A stretch of DNA of 64,000 nt, from contig CM050654.1 of assembly GCA_027574665.1 (NCBI GenBank), forward strand, positions 39,355,222-39,419,221. Direction: 5' to 3'. This DNA is from Rhynochetos jubatus. Taxonomy: Eukaryota > Chordata > Aves > Eurypygiformes > Rhynochetidae. The notes under the pieces are model-generated. The model did not search any database, was not told the origin of the DNA, and saw only the letters and a list, made by a program, of their open reading frames with translations. Every line of letters begins with the position of its first letter. Positions within the stretch are counted from its first letter, which is position 1. The translations under genes were made by a program, and so were the position numbers. Below, piece by piece: positions 22,628-36,025 of this stretch.

Positions 22628-25600
22628 TACATGTAGAAAAAAAAAAAGGCACCCAAAATTGTAGCTGATCATATCCGGCTGGATAATTTAGAAAAAATGC
22701 TCATATTCTACCCATTTTAGCAGGGGGAAGGATTTTCTTCCTGGATTTTCCAGACTAAGAAAGTCTGTTGGTGCTGTGAACCAAAGATGGAAGATGTGGG
22801 TCTCCCCCCCCCTCACCATTTCATGCTTCTCTAAGTTAAATCACTTATCTGTGTTTTACCAACCTTTATCAGAGTTTGTACACTTGCTCCAATTAAATTA
22901 TTTTTTCTTCAGGGGAGCTCGCGAGGCACTTACATAAATTCTCTTAATTTCTGAGTAATGCAGTCCTGACAATCACTTAAGACAGTACAGTTGATACCGC
23001 TGTCAGGGAAGACTCTTTTTCAAAAGAATGTTTTTGTAGAATATCACTGTGACACTTCGCTTAGATGGATGTCTTTAGCAGAATTTGATTAATGTAATGT
23101 AATAAAAGAGATGCACACTAAAGTGTCTGTACATGTCTTGTTAAGTATGTTTGATTCATTATATGTAGTTCTCCTCACTTCTTTTCTCTTTCCTCAGTTC
23201 ATTTTTTATCATTTCAATAATATATCTATAAATATGAAAAAGTTGGCACTTTCTTTGACATATATGGCTATTAATTCATAACTCTAAAAAATTGTATCTT
23301 TCAACTTGTCACTTTAAAGCTTGTACAGTTTATTACAGTAAGTAACCTGTGTTGGAAATTAGATTTTGAACTTTAGCAAGGAGATAAATAAGCTTGTGGA
23401 CACAGAAGTTATGGAGAAGATACCTAGATATAGTGCTAGAATAAAATCGCATGAAAAGATCACTTACTTGAAGATGATAATTCCAGAGTTCCCTCAGGAT
23501 CACATTAAGATCGTGTATTGGAAATGGACTTCAGCTTGAATTCCAATAACTTTAATTCCTAGAAATGGCATCATTTCAGTTAATCCTTTTCTTTGGGTGG
23601 GTGTGTTCGTCTCATTCTGTAGGCCAATAATATATATTAGCAGGAAGCTATTTCACTAAATACATGAAATTTACTTTAGAAAGACTCCTGAAAATTAATC
23701 TAGGCCAAACTTTGGTTTTCCTTTCGCAGCATCGATCAACCTGAGGAAGAGAAAACCTGGAAAATTGTGCTATCTTTGGTACATAGCGTGTGGCAACATT
23801 TAAAGTGAACCTAGTTAGTTTTTTCCTGGTTGGCCAACAATGTCATGGGGAAGCAAGGACAGCTCTTAACTCCTTAAATTTTTTGCTTTGATTTGTTAGC
23901 CAGACGGCCTCTCTGCTGCTTTTCTAGTGAGTTTTTAGGGTTTTTTTTTGACTTTTTTTTTTTTTTTCCACACACTACAAAATTCTCTCCACTGATACTC
24001 CATTGATAGGATTGTTTTATTTGGTTGTGGCAGGGCACAAGGTGCCGATGACTGGAACTCGGCAGGCAGAGAGCATGAGGAGCTCTCACCGCCAGCATCC
24101 AGAGAGCAGACCACATGAAATGGGGGGGTGGGTGGGAGCATGTGTCCTGGGGCCCGGCGACGGATGGAAGGTGGGCTTGCTGGCAGCAGAAAATACAGAA
24201 GTCGGGGCAGCCCGGGAGGGATGGGAAACCACACAGTGTAACTGCTACGCAGGTTTACAAATCACAAAGTGCCTGAGGATTACACAGCGAAGCAGGGTAG
24301 ACGCGGTGGGTAAAGATGTGTGAAATCAAAGCTCCCAAGTGAGGACAGATGGACCAGCCGCGGGTAAAGGGAGGCGAAGAAGGTGGAGTTGCAACAGAAG
24401 ACGTGCTGCTTGGTATGCAGCATAGGCGCCTTTTGCAGTTACTTTTTCTGTAAAGCAGGCACTTTATTACTAATGTTTTGCCCTGGTTTCTGTTAGACCA
24501 GGGCATCTGGTGTTGATAACGTGCAGCCTCAGAGCGTGGTTGTATTAATCGAGTGCATGTAGTAAACAGGATCAAAAAGGCAGCAGGGGGATTCACTTTT
24601 GAGAAGCGTTAGAGCTTCAGTGTTTTCCGAAGCTTTGAGGAAGCGCACACGGTTCCCTGGAAGACACAGCTGATTGCTGCGGGTTCATAGGCACCCCTAC
24701 AAAGGGAACTGAGTGTTCAAAAAACAAAGGTAGGGTCCTGGGATGAACACAGATCATCTGCACACACACCAGCAGAGATAACGTATGTGATGTGAGGAAA
24801 AAGATGGCAGCATTAGGTACCACCCCGCTGGAAAATGCTGGCCAGTAAACTGGGAGGTGTGCCATGCCCAAGAACTGGGATAGCTTCTGCAAAGCTGGTT
24901 CTCCGTGATGCAGTCGTATCTTGGATGCTGAAGCTCCTGCCTCCTGTACAGGGAATGTGCTCCTGCCAGACACGCGCAGGGAGAAGGTGAAGACTGTTTG
25001 CTCCTAAGTTTCTTATTTGTAACAGTCGTTAACCAGTCAGGTAAAGAAAGCCCAGCAGGCTTTTCACCTTGGATAAGCCGTATCTCAGGAGAGACAAACC
25101 AGCTGTATTGATTCCTGTCAGCACACTTGTCTTTGGGGAATCATTTGTTTCATGAAACCAGATTGCCAAATCTCTACGGCAGGAGGAAAAGGGAGAAAAA
25201 ACAGGTTGTGAATGAAAATGAAGAAAACTTCTAGGAGAGAAGAGCTCCTATCAGTGATAATCTGCAACGGCTGAGCATGAGCAGCTGAGATGGGCACCTG
25301 AAACAATGAGTGAGAGACAGGAGGGAGGACTACTGCTGTAAGAAAAACTTCATGGAGTTGCTCACCTGGCTCTGAACTTCCAAGCTAACTTTTTTACAAG
25401 TTTTCTGGTGTCTCTGGGGTGTTTTCACCAGGGAAATTCATCTCATCTGTTGGGTGACACGAGGCGCTCTGCTTTGGTTTCAGTTCCTGTCACTGATGCT
25501 CCCATCCTGCACAGATGAACCCATGCCCGATGCAGCAGGTGATGCCTACTTTGGGCCTAAAGCTGCTGTGACTCACCACACCTCTGTCCCACACATATCC

Positions 25601-26484
25601 TGCCCCAAGGATATCCTGCCGCTCGAGTCTGTGCCAGTCACTTTGAGCATTTTGGGTTGCACACAGGGGCAAGGAGGTACTATGGGCAGAAGGGTTGCTA
25701 CAAGAGAAGGTCAGCTTTGAATGTTGCCTCCTCCTGACTTGTGGCAATGATTTGGATCCAAATACCTGATATTCAGAAAAATTACCTTACCCCTGAATGT
25801 ATAAAGATTTTTCCAACACTTTTGAAGCTATTGCAGTTTAATATGAGCATATGTGTAAATGAAGAGGCATGTCTGAGATCCTAGGGTTGCTCAGGAGGTG
25901 CTTCACCAAACAGTTGATCTTATTCTCCACTTGAATCCACTACTATGAAGTGGTTGAGACCCAGAGGAACATCCTCAGCGGTAGAAACCAAGGGAAATTC
26001 TCAACACAATGATTTGGGATGTACATGCTGGGAAGGAAATAACCAGTTTCTATTGTGGTAAAGGACTAGAAGATGTCTCTCCCACACCTAACTAGTTTTT
26101 ACCTGTAGGCAAAGCCATATGTGACTACCATTAATAACAGGGATAGGTGACTGGGATGTCTGCTTACCCTAGGAGGAGGATTATTACTGGTCTCAGTAGA
26201 TGTACACCACTAAGCCTTAAATGTCTCACTTGCCAATTTAGATGGCTGGACTTGGCTGGGTTTGGCTCACGGAGGTTTATGAACCTCCTTCATGTGCACT
26301 CAGGTGTGCATGGTAGAGGAAAGCCTTGACACTTAGCTCAGCATTGCTGAGGGTCCCCAGCCCAGGTGTGCTGTTGGCGCAGGTGGGGCTGCTCCTGCTC
26401 CACAGCAGCCCAGGTGCCTTCACTTGGGCCTGATTGCAGGGTGTTGAATATCAGGGGAGCTGGGCTGCTCACCTTCCTTGGGTT
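22628..26484. other. Non-coding sequence, nothing recognised
   Basis: T-rich tracts of 9 and 17 bases lie near 23941-23968, and a G-rich string near 24121. The region 24000-25740 is GC-richer and carries many overlapping chance open frames on both strands. I recognise no exon or element. Confidence 0.5.
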
Positions 26485-26520
26485 GAGGAAGGAAGGAAGG
26501 AAGGAGAGAAGGAGAGAAGA
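26485..26520. repeat. GGAA/GGAGA purine microsatellite
   Basis: Imperfect tandem GGAA units grade into GGAGA units on the plus strand. This is a simple purine tract; tandem GGAA can bind ETS-family factors, but it is too short to argue a role. Confidence 0.85.
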
Positions 26521-27956
26521 AAATTCACTTGTTTTTAAGGTAAAAACAGATGTGGGAGGTGTGAAAACAAATCTGAGGTAAAGTACTGTGATAGCTTGTG
26601 ATTTCATTGTGTTTAAAAACTAAACAGTGAAACCTGAAATTTTTTTTCTGCTGGAAAAGCCCTGGAGTGGTTGGTCTTGTGGATGTTTAATGTCTGAGCC
26701 CTAGTCTTGATGTTTGCTTTGATTCCTTCAAACAAATCTCTTAAATGTGTTCTTAAATAACACAAGCAAATAAGGTTGTCTTAAAGGAGTTAGTGCATTT
26801 ACTTGTGTAATTATATTAAGTTTATGCTTAATTGTCCTTTTGTTACTAGCCAAGGTACACAGATAGCTACTCTGGGTAGTTTTTGTGACCTGATATCTCT
26901 TCTTTCTGTACATTTGTGAGTGAGGGCTCATATATTCATGTGTTAGCTAGTAGGGCTTATAAGATGGAAAGAAATAATTGATGCAACGTTGCTGTAGGTG
27001 TAGAGCTTCTGCACACAGTTGAAGGTATTACACCTGGTTTTCAATGCTATTTTCTAACAAGAGAAGCAGCTTTCCCTCTGAAAGATGCTTGTGCCTCAAG
27101 CAGAGCAACAAGAAGAGTGTGGAAAATGCCTCTGTGTGTTTCACTTAAGTCCCATAAATGCAGTGAATCAGGTATTTTGCCTTTATAAGCTAAGCTGCCA
27201 GCTAATGGAAATATACTGAAAAGAGTTAAGCTGGAAAAATAAAACCTCTCTGATTGATTGTTGATCCTGAAAGCATGGGAGGCTGATCTGATATAAACTG
27301 GAAGGGGATGCCCAGCTGTGTGTCTCCAGGAAAGGGGAGGAAGAGCTGGTTTGTGCCGGTGGCTAAGGTGCAGGTTACGGAGTACCAGCATGGTGAACGG
27401 TTTGAAAATGAGGAAGGGGTGTTGCAGAGTATAAACTTTCTTCTGGAAAGAAGGGTGTGTGTTGTGGTGAGAGCATAAGGAGGTCAGGCAAGCAAACCAT
27501 AAACACCTCTCCAACTGGGCTGTTTCCTTCCCTGTTCCCTCTGCAGTGTTGGCCTGCTCTGTTATCCCCAGCAAGAAGAGAAGTGAGAATTAAAACATCA
27601 TGTATTTGGGGGTATCAGTGTCCCTGCTGCACCTGCTCAAGTGCTGAACCGCAGGTGTTTGTGGCCACGTTTGTGCTCTTGTGAGGGAAGGACGAAGGGC
27701 TGCAGTCCCATGAGCTGTGCACAGAGTGGCTGCACCATGTCTGGGGTGCTGGAAAAACCTTGTGTGCTGCAGTGATGTTCTTTGGGCCATGCCAGGGAGA
27801 AAGCTGAATGCAAGTTTGCTTGCTGTTGTCCCTGCTTTATTGCTCTGGAATCTTTCTTCCCCCCAAAATGAAAATCCACGGTTTATCAAATCTCATTTTC
27901 TCAAAATGCCTCTGTCTTTCTAAGTTTAGTCTTCTTTCTTAATTGCATGCCAAGCT
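26521..27956. other. Non-coding sequence, nothing recognised
   Basis: A 175-codon minus-strand frame (27047-27574) is the main open stretch. Its translation shows no domain or compositional sign of a real protein and no splice support, so it is treated as chance. Confidence 0.5.
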
Positions 27957-27987
27957 GGGGGAAGGGGGGGGGGGGGGGGGGGAGGGG
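27957..27987 (+). repeat. G-run, predicted G-quadruplex
   Basis: Five Gs, AA, nineteen Gs, A, four Gs on the plus strand. Any such run can form G-quadruplex structures. The exact length is likely to be uncertain from sequencing. Confidence 0.85.
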
Positions 27988-30339
27988 AGAAATTGGTTAA
28001 TTGATTAGTAATTTAGTCTCTGGTGATATGCTTATTTAAGAAATCTGCCAGAGTTATATATGTCAAATGATTCACATAAAAACAACATCAAGTGAATCAT
28101 ATATAAAAATGACATAATTGCTATTAAACTTAGAAGCCATATGTGTGGCTGAGGAAATTACTTTATTTGCTTTAGCAACTCTTTTATATTTCTTCCCAAA
28201 GCCAGTTATACTCTTGTGAACAGAGAAGGCATGTTTATGTGTAGGAAAATAGCCCCTGTGTGTGTTATTTGGAGATCTGTTAATTCAAGGAAGTAGGTGC
28301 ATATTCCAACAGTGCAGGAAAAGAACAAATTTTGAGTGTTGGGAAGCTGAGATAGGGGTCTGTCTTTTTTTCTTTTTCTCATCAGAAAGATTAAATGGCA
28401 GCTCTTGCAATATGCACCATCTGAGATTTTATTGCTCTCTGTTATTTTTAGTACTAGGAGGGAGATTAAATGAAATCCGGGATTATTTCAGACAGTGTTA
28501 AACTTTTTATTGCTCATTTCTGCCATCAGGCTCGGGCTGACCCAGTTGGATGGGTCGTTAGAGAAGGTGGGCTCTCCTCTGCAAGCACACAGACAATTAA
28601 TTCTCCAACCTATACGTTGTTTTATAGGAGAGTTGAATATTGCAACAACCAAAGTAAATATAGCTATTAACTAAGACAGGTAGTCTTTTATTTGACATTA
28701 CTTGGTTGTCAGAAGCCTGTTGTGTGCTGAACTTCACATATGCAAACGGTATTTTACATGTGGCTCAGCTCTGTGGGATCACTGCCTTGTGTCGCTTTCC
28801 TGAGTGTTTTTGAAGCTTATTTTTATTTATCTCTTTAAGACTACTTGAAATAAACCTAAACTGTTTTATATTTTGCATTTCTTTATCAGAAGAAGATTAA
28901 AGAGGCGTTTTTTCCTGAGTCTATTTACTTCAAATCTTTACATTAAAAAAATTAGCTTGATAAAACTGACTTGATGCTTGTTACTGATGGGTTTTTTATT
29001 CCTTTTTATAGGGTGGCGCCTTTTACATTAGTCACAGCCTTAGACAAGTTGATGTATGCAGGAAGGAAGGCTTTAGGTGGTGGTGGTGATGAATAGCTGT
29101 TGTAGCACTCGTCTGCAGTTAATCTTGGGATGAAGGAAAAATTCTGGTCTTGCTTCTGCAGGTTTCAGAGGTCCTGCTTGTCTTCAGGGTGGGTTTTGTA
29201 GGTTCACGAGTGTGCCTGCCAGCTGGTGCTGGCACAGTTTTAGCTCAGGACATTAGCAAGTCCCCCTTGATGAAGAGGAGGGGTCAGTAGTCAGCTATTC
29301 AGCTTTGACAGGGTGCCCGTGTCATCGGCACTGAGGAATGGAGCATCTATTGTAGCTTGCGTCATGTGAAGAAAGCCCCCTAGTATTTTCTGTAATTAGT
29401 TGCTGATAAATCAACTTCTAGAAGCCACGAGTGTCAGACTATCCCAGTGGCGTGTCATTATAAGCTGTGTTTGGTTATACTGGAATAACATTTCCCATGT
29501 TTGGGGTACCCTGACTATCCCATGGTCTGTCCTTGCACACGTGGTGCACTGCTGAGCCCTCATGGCTTCCACCGTGAGTGTTTGGGCTGTACTGGCACAA
29601 GCAAGTTAATTGGGAAAGTGGAGATTACGCTGTCCTGAACTACCTTTTTTCCCACTGCATGTCTGTCTAATCTTGCTCTGAAGTCACTGATGGAAGAGGA
29701 ATGAGCTTGGGCTAGAGTGGCCAGTGTAAAACTTCTGTGGTGGGAATAACAGCTTGGGCTGTAAACATGCAGCACTAACGGAGCCCTGTGGCTCTGACTC
29801 AGACATCCTCTCATTTTCAGCCCCAGCATGGGAAACCCAAACCCTTCCACTTGCCTGCCAGCCCCCTCTTTCCCCTCAGACCTTTAGCCTTTTACTGAAC
29901 ACAGGCTGGGAGCTCGTTTCTGAGACTGTTATCTAGGAGATGCTGGGTGTTTGGGCAGGACTGTCACTGAACTTGTCAGTAAACATAAAGGGCTTTTGTT
30001 TCAAAAAGTAAATGCAGCTGGTTTGCTTAATTATTCAAAACTAAAAAAAGGACATCAGGCTAGGTAGGGAGCTGAAAAGTGACCAATATTTCTAAAGAAA
30101 TAAGAAACATTCTAAATAAAAACACATCTGAACGGAGATGGTATCAGCAGTTGTGCATCATTTTTAATGATTTTTGGGAGCTCTTACTCATTTTTGTCTG
30201 AATTCAGGTTCAGAGCTGAGTCATTCCTTCTGCTCTTCTTCCCCCGGTGGCTTTTCCATGCTGTTTCATTTTTCCCAGATAGACATTACTGGAACAAGAC
30301 TCTGCTAACCGCAGTGAAAACTGCAAGCGATTTCCTTGG
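27988..30339. other. Non-coding sequence, nothing recognised
   Basis: AT-rich sequence (28020-28150 especially), grading into slightly GC-richer DNA near 29000-29940. No coding or repeat family is recognised. Confidence 0.55.
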
Positions 30340-30804
30340 GAAGAGGGGAACATGCTCCGTGTGCGTTTCTGCAGCGCATGCCGTCGTCACACGCATGGTC
30401 TGGGCTTTAGGGAAGCGGCCTGGGAGAGGCAGAGGTCATTCGCATCTCTGGATTTACTGCTAGCTCTGGCTAAAGAGGAAATAACGATCCAATGCGGTGT
30501 AGTCTTCTCTCCAGTGCTCAGTTTAGCAACGCAGAAGGTTGAACAGAGGCTGAAAGGGCCGGTGTCAGGAGCCGTTCTTGCGTGCTTTATATTTTTCACC
30601 TTGTTTGGTATTGACACAGCACAGGTTAGCATGAGAGAGATGGAGAGAAAAATGCATTTCAGAAGAGGGAAGGGGCCCCCACATAATGAAGAGTTCAACC
30701 GAAATAAGTGGTGGTGGGGGGAATTTTCTTTGCATGCCAGTTTTCTTGCCACTTTCAAGCTAATCCTTTCAGTTCACTTCAATACAGTCACTGAAGTAGC
30801 TTAG
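30340..30804. other. CpG-containing block open on both strands
   Basis: A 150-codon plus frame (30352-30804) and a 123-codon minus frame (30387-30758) overlap. CpGs are concentrated at 30357-30560. No splice pairs or recognisable protein are seen. The 3' part (around 30580-30660) reads like unique non-coding sequence. It could be a conserved element or an unrecognised exon. Confidence 0.2.
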
Positions 30805-32519
30805 AAAAAGAGAGAAAAAGAACTTTGATATGCTAGATCAACCAAAGTTTAAAAAAATCTCGCTTTGTATATGCCATTTATAATGCAAATCTCAAGTTGG
30901 CATTTTAGGCTCACTTACTGCTGGTGCTGAAGTACCTTGGAATACAAAGGCTGGAGATGGAGGGAGATCCCAAATGACAGAGCGTCTTTGATAGTTCAAT
31001 AATAATTTGAAAAAGTTGTATTTTCTAATTTCTGTAAATACCTTCTACCTCTGCGGTGTTGTGTGAGAGACAGAGGAAAAAGGGAATATTACCGTACAGA
31101 GGCTGAGGATGTTGGTTTGAGTCTTCTGGGAATTTGAATTCAGTTTTGCCACTGTGTCCCCAGAAAAGATTTGACCCTGGCTGGGTATCCTGTGATTTTT
31201 TTTCCCCCTACCAGGGAGAAAGCATATGTATTAACTACGTTTGATTAGTCAGTGAGCAACTGGTTAAGTATTCTTTTGGAAAGAAGCCTAATTTCTAAGA
31301 GTCGCCTTCCCAAATACATAACCTGATTTCCTTCCCTGGTGTTCCCAACATTTAAGCACTGATTAAATGTCACCAAAGATAATAGGAGAAATGCTCATGA
31401 TGGCCAGCCTATTTTAAAATAGCATGGGCATGCTTAAAGCAATAAGTAATTTTGCCTCTGTTACACAGTGTGTTTAATGCATAGTTAAATTAATCTGTAT
31501 ACAACTCATTTCCAGATCAAGCTTGCTCAAAGTTCTCTCTCTAATTGGGGATGTTTTGGGATTTGCCCTGCTGAATTTCACAGAACTGCTCCATGAAAGG
31601 TGACTATCAAATGGGTTGATCATGACCTCCTGCCCCACAGGTGCTCTGCAGTGGGATATTTTTGTATTGGGAATTCTGGTGTTTTGGTTTTGTAAGGGCA
31701 GTGGGGTAAGTCTCTGGTCTGCAGTTCATAACAGAACTCGTGCTCTGTTTCCAAACCTTGTTTTTCTCTTGGTGCTGTGTAATGAGGGCAGGGGCAGGTT
31801 TCTTCATGATAATTTACATCTTGGTTTGCTGGGAACTGTCTTCTCACCACAGGCCTGCAGTGCAAGGCATTGATTTAAGGAACTGGCCAAGCACTTAAAA
31901 CTTCCCTAAATACTTTGGTATTTAGGATTGTTTTACAACCATTTTCTGCCACTGCTGATCTCCGTAGCATCTGCCCATTGATACCTGTCATGTAGAAGTC
32001 AGTGGGACATCTCGTAGGGTTGTGAAATGCTTGGTAGCTCAGTTAGCATAGACTGGATTTTTCCTACTCTATTAACTATTTCTAACAGTTGTTATACTAA
32101 AGACCTTATTGTGAATAAAGAAATGTAGCTGAGAAGTAAATAAAATGGACCTTGATGCAAGAATTGGTCTTCCTTTCCACCCCCTGCTGGGTGCCAATGT
32201 CCTCTGTGTCCATTGAGAAACTGCTGTGGCATAAGGGTTGAAACATGGTTCAGGGGAGCGGGAAAGAAAATATATCTTCTAGGAGTCAGTGTCAAGATCA
32301 TGGTTTTATTTATTTTTCTCCACTGTGATTTTTTTTTTAACTGCAAATATCGCTTAAATCATGACTAGTGTATGACAGACTGAATTCACTGAAAGTGCTA
32401 CTCTTTTATTTTGAGGGGTTTGGAAATGTTTTGTTTAATCTGGGGAATGATGGTTGGAAAAAAAGTCATGTGTGTTCTCTAACTAAGCTGTTACTGATTA
32501 TCTTAGTGCAATGTACAGA
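30805..32519. other. Non-coding sequence, CpG-poor
   Basis: AT-rich with few CpGs. An AGAAGTCAGTGGGACATC string near 31998-32015 resembles the core of old amniote repeats but is too short to assign. Otherwise nothing is recognised. Confidence 0.5.
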
Positions 32520-32583
32520 TTAAGGGCCTGATCTAAAGACCACTGGGGTCAATTGACTGAAGTGGACTTTGAACCAAGTCTTA
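32520..32583. mobile_element. Ancient palindromic (MITE-like) element
   Basis: The left arm TTAAGGGCCTGATCTAAAG pairs imperfectly with the right arm CTTTGAACCAAGTCTTA, and the inner ACCACT/AGTGG segments are also complementary around a GTCAATTGACTG centre. This matches my recollection of a common decayed sauropsid repeat beginning GGGCCTGATCCAAAG. The ~64-base fold-back form is visible in the sequence; the family assignment is from memory. Confidence 0.5.
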
Positions 32584-34640
32584 TGAGCGTTCAGCATATG
32601 CTGTAGTGGAGGGTGATGGATGTTCTCTGATAAGCCTGCAATACTCCAACTGAAATTCTGAAGCAGAATTGGTTTTCTGGCTTGTATTGAAAAGCCCCAA
32701 AATGATGGCATAAGGGCTATTAATATGTAATATGAGAAATATTCAGCTGGGAGCACTGATTATTAGCATCTCGAAAATGTGACTTTTCAGGTGTAGGAAG
32801 TGGCATTTCAGACTTTCCTTCTTTTTGGACAAAAGGGTGTTTCATCGAACTTCTTGCCTTTGAAAATTCTGTGATCTAATTCCATTAGATTACATGTTTT
32901 CCCACACGATGGTGGTTCTATTGCCTATTTCAGTCTGCTATGGAAAAACTCAAGGGAAAAATATAAATAAAATATGCCCAAGCACGCAAGTCAATGATCT
33001 GTGTGTTAAGCCTATTGGCACATGCAGGACAATTTTATTGCATGACCTACTGGTTAAAAACATCAAAAATATAAGTCAAGTCATTTGCAGAACTGCTGTT
33101 TAGTGAGTTAGAATGAATGAAGTCTTTATTGAGTACATGCTTCCAGATTCATCACTGGTTCTGTTCTAGTCATGCCCTATCCTAGTCTTAACTGCCCCAG
33201 GCAGTCTTTTTGAGGCCACTTGACCTGCCAGTCATATTTCAGAAACTACTGATATGGTACTTGCTGATTTAGTTTAGATTCCAAACAGGCTAGCTGCTGG
33301 ATTACAGACTAATGACCCATCAGATGCTAAAGGCAAAGGCTTAAAGTGCACTAGTGAATTAAGCCTCAGCATTGTCTGAAGGGAAGAATTTATTATGTCA
33401 TTAAACTTGATTCAATAAGTTTTATTTCTTTAGATGCATTGCACTAAGCAAGATGTAAGGAATTAATGTGACCGAGAGATACAATTTTGATTCTATTCAG
33501 GTAAAGCATTGGTATCTAGGTACAGTGTCAAGGGATGACATTTCATAGAATTTTAGCTATATTGATAGAAACGATAGGTTGAGAAAACTCTGCATAGCTG
33601 ATTAGCCAACCATGGACTCCTCAAACTAGGTTCACTTGAATATATGCTTCAGTTGGTAAATACACTTGAAAGTGAGGCTTGCCTGATTTGATGAGACCCT
33701 TGGTGAGGTTTCAGGGGCTTTCCATCAAATATCAAAGCCTCAGTGGTGTAAAGATATTAGTAGTAAGTTATAGATGGCACAGGGATTTAATGCAGAACTT
33801 AATACATGCACATAATGTGATGAGTCAAATGGGGATTGCAGCTTGCCTATCAGAAGGCTGTTCTAGTGATCTGAAGGAAAAATCCTGCATAATGCAAAGA
33901 TCACTTGAAAACATAAAAAAAATTAAAAAAATAAACATTTGGTGTTTTATCTGTCTGCATATGTCTCCTAGTTGTGTTACAGAAACAGAAAAAGTGTTTA
34001 TAAATAATAACAAAGATACTTCAGGAGAATGTTAGGATATCTGCCTGTAGTTTTTGTCACTCATGATGAAGTTCTCTTGAGTTCTTCAAGATGTTTTTAT
34101 GTTGTAGAGGTGGTCACATTATCAGGAAAGCACTAAAAGGCTAGAGGCAATCAGTGATTTTACTGAATTGTTTTTATACCAGACAATAAGATGGCAAATG
34201 TATGTATCTTTGAGTTTCACAATCAATTTAAATGTGGTTAGTTTGTGTTTTTAATAACTTATATACTTTATTACAAATATTAAGTTACACTGAGACATTG
34301 TGAACCATATATTTATATGACAGCAGGTCTGGGATTAGGATTTTTTTTTATTAGAAGATTTTAATCACTTTAATACAATTCATAATCAAAGGGAGTATTT
34401 AATATTCTGGCCTCAAAATTAAAATTGACTTAACGGGCTGATTGTCTCTTCCTTTAATGGAGACCAAATTTCTAATTTCTTTCCCTAAAATGTGATAGCT
34501 TTTCCTTGTGAGTTCAAGAAGTGGTTAAAGGTCACTCTGATTTATGTTCATACACAGCCCTACTTTTTTCTTTAACACACTGGAAAGGCAAAATTCAGTG
34601 CTGAGCTAAAACTACTTCCCACTGTGATTAAATCCTATAG
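32584..34640. other. Non-coding sequence, nothing recognised
   Basis: AT-rich, CpG-poor sequence. The 118-codon frame at 33679-34035 ends in a lysine- and asparagine-rich tail from A-rich DNA and is treated as chance. Confidence 0.55.
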
Positions 34641-34670
34641 ATAAGTGTGTATCTACACACACACACTTAT
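34641..34670. repeat. Perfect 10-bp hairpin with (AC)n loop
   Basis: ATAAGTGTGT (34641-34650) pairs exactly with ACACACTTAT (34661-34670) across a 10-base loop that is itself largely AC repeat. It probably arose from a small GT/AC microsatellite. Confidence 0.7.
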
Positions 34671-35924
34671 GAATTCATGTTTGAATGAAAAAAAAAAAAC
34701 CCAAACACAAAATGTTTGAAAAAATGAAATGGAAAAAAACCATGATTCAACTGACCACTGCAAGACCTCAATCTGGATCAGCTTCTGAAGAACTAAAGCC
34801 TGGAAATTCATACAGCTCCAGGAGGTCCAGCAGAATATCCAAAATGCTTTTCACCTTCCTAGCCCATTAGAACACTAATAATGTGTTATATACTAGTGTG
34901 ATAATACTAGTAGGTGGCCCACAAGTTGTCTCAGACCAGGATGAAACTTGGCTTTACCTGGTTTATAGTTGTGTTTTTGGCTTTTTTGGTGTGATTTGAA
35001 TGAAATGCTTTGCCTGGAATTAAACCTAGGATATACCAGGCTGGTGTACATCAGTACAAACACTTGTGTTCCTTAAGCTTATGTGTTTGGGACTGCAATG
35101 GGAACTTCAACAGCCTTTGCAAGAATTTTCTAAGAATTTGATTTAGTGTTTGTAAAACTTATTTTGGAGTCTCAAAGCTGCTGTTTGTGGAGTTGTGTTG
35201 CAGTCATCTTTCCATCCCTTGTGGTGGCATTTTCATCAAAGGCCCAAACTGAAGTCACCTGCAGTGCATTGCATGGACATCCTCTGCCTTGCCCTTCCCC
35301 ACTGAAAATGCCAGGAAGATCTGAACTGGCAGTGTGAAAATGAAACAGACTTCAGTATTTTGCTAAAAAGGCAAAATATGATGTTTAAATATGAAAGAGT
35401 GTATATTTCTCTTCATTGTTGCCTGTGGCATCTTACAATGGTTGCAAATAAATGTTACTCCTGGCTGGTGTAGTAGGACCCTGTTTCTCAGCATGCCCTT
35501 TGCATTCTGCTGCTCCTGGCCCAGTATGGGAAGAAACAGCTTGCTGGGGTTTGAATTGCAGAGATATTTCAAATTTATGGGACCTCCCAGATACCCAATG
35601 TGTGTGTCTCTGTAAGGGGCCAAGGAGTGCTTCCTCCCAGGAAGGAGGGGTAACGCTGGTGGGGAGGAGAAGGGTGAAGAATGCAAGTGGGGAATGTGGA
35701 GCCACAGGTGGCCTCAGCATGCTTCTCCTCCTCCTTTTGTGAGTCAAAACTGTTGAGGCATCCTATAGCTAACATGGGGAAGGCCATAAAAGCCTTAAAC
35801 TGTCTCTCCCACCCCCCGAAAAATCTCTGTATTTCAAAATATGAATTGCTTCCCTTTTTGGCATTGAATCTGGATATAAAAATGGGGACCTGAAGCCAAT
35901 GAGATCAAATTCTGCTTCTGATGA
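34671..35924. other. Non-coding sequence, nothing recognised
   Basis: Several overlapping chance frames lie at 35391-35893 in GC-richer sequence. An A run occurs at 34689-34700. No splice-flanked exon is recognised. Confidence 0.5.
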
Positions 35925-36025
35925 GTGACTCCACGTAGCCTCAAAGCAATCTCTCTCTGTTCTCCCTAACTGTGTAACAGGGATAATATTTAACTAGACG
36001 GTGGTGGTGTTAAGTAATTATTGCT
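35925..36025 (+). mobile_element. MIR/CORE-SINE-like remnant
   Basis: The order GAGTGACT, CAATCTCTCTCTGTTCTCC, TAACTGTGTAACAGGGATAA then TATTTAACTA and GTGGTGTTAAGTAATTATTG follows the 3' half of MIR-type SINEs (CTCTCTGTGCCTCAGTTTCC, CTGTAAAATGGGGATAATA, GTTGTGAGGATTAA), as I recall them. Divergence is strong. A related core is shared by several old amniote SINE families, so the exact family is uncertain. Confidence 0.42.

Noticed and set aside
27047..27574. 175-codon minus-strand open frame
   Set aside because: No recognisable motif, no splice or promoter context, and composition matching the surrounding DNA; consistent with chance in 64 kb.
32028..32050. tRNA-like string GGTAGCTCAGTTAGC
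   Set aside because: Resembles a tRNA D-arm/A-box, but no anticodon arm, T-arm or acceptor stem pairing follows within tRNA distance.
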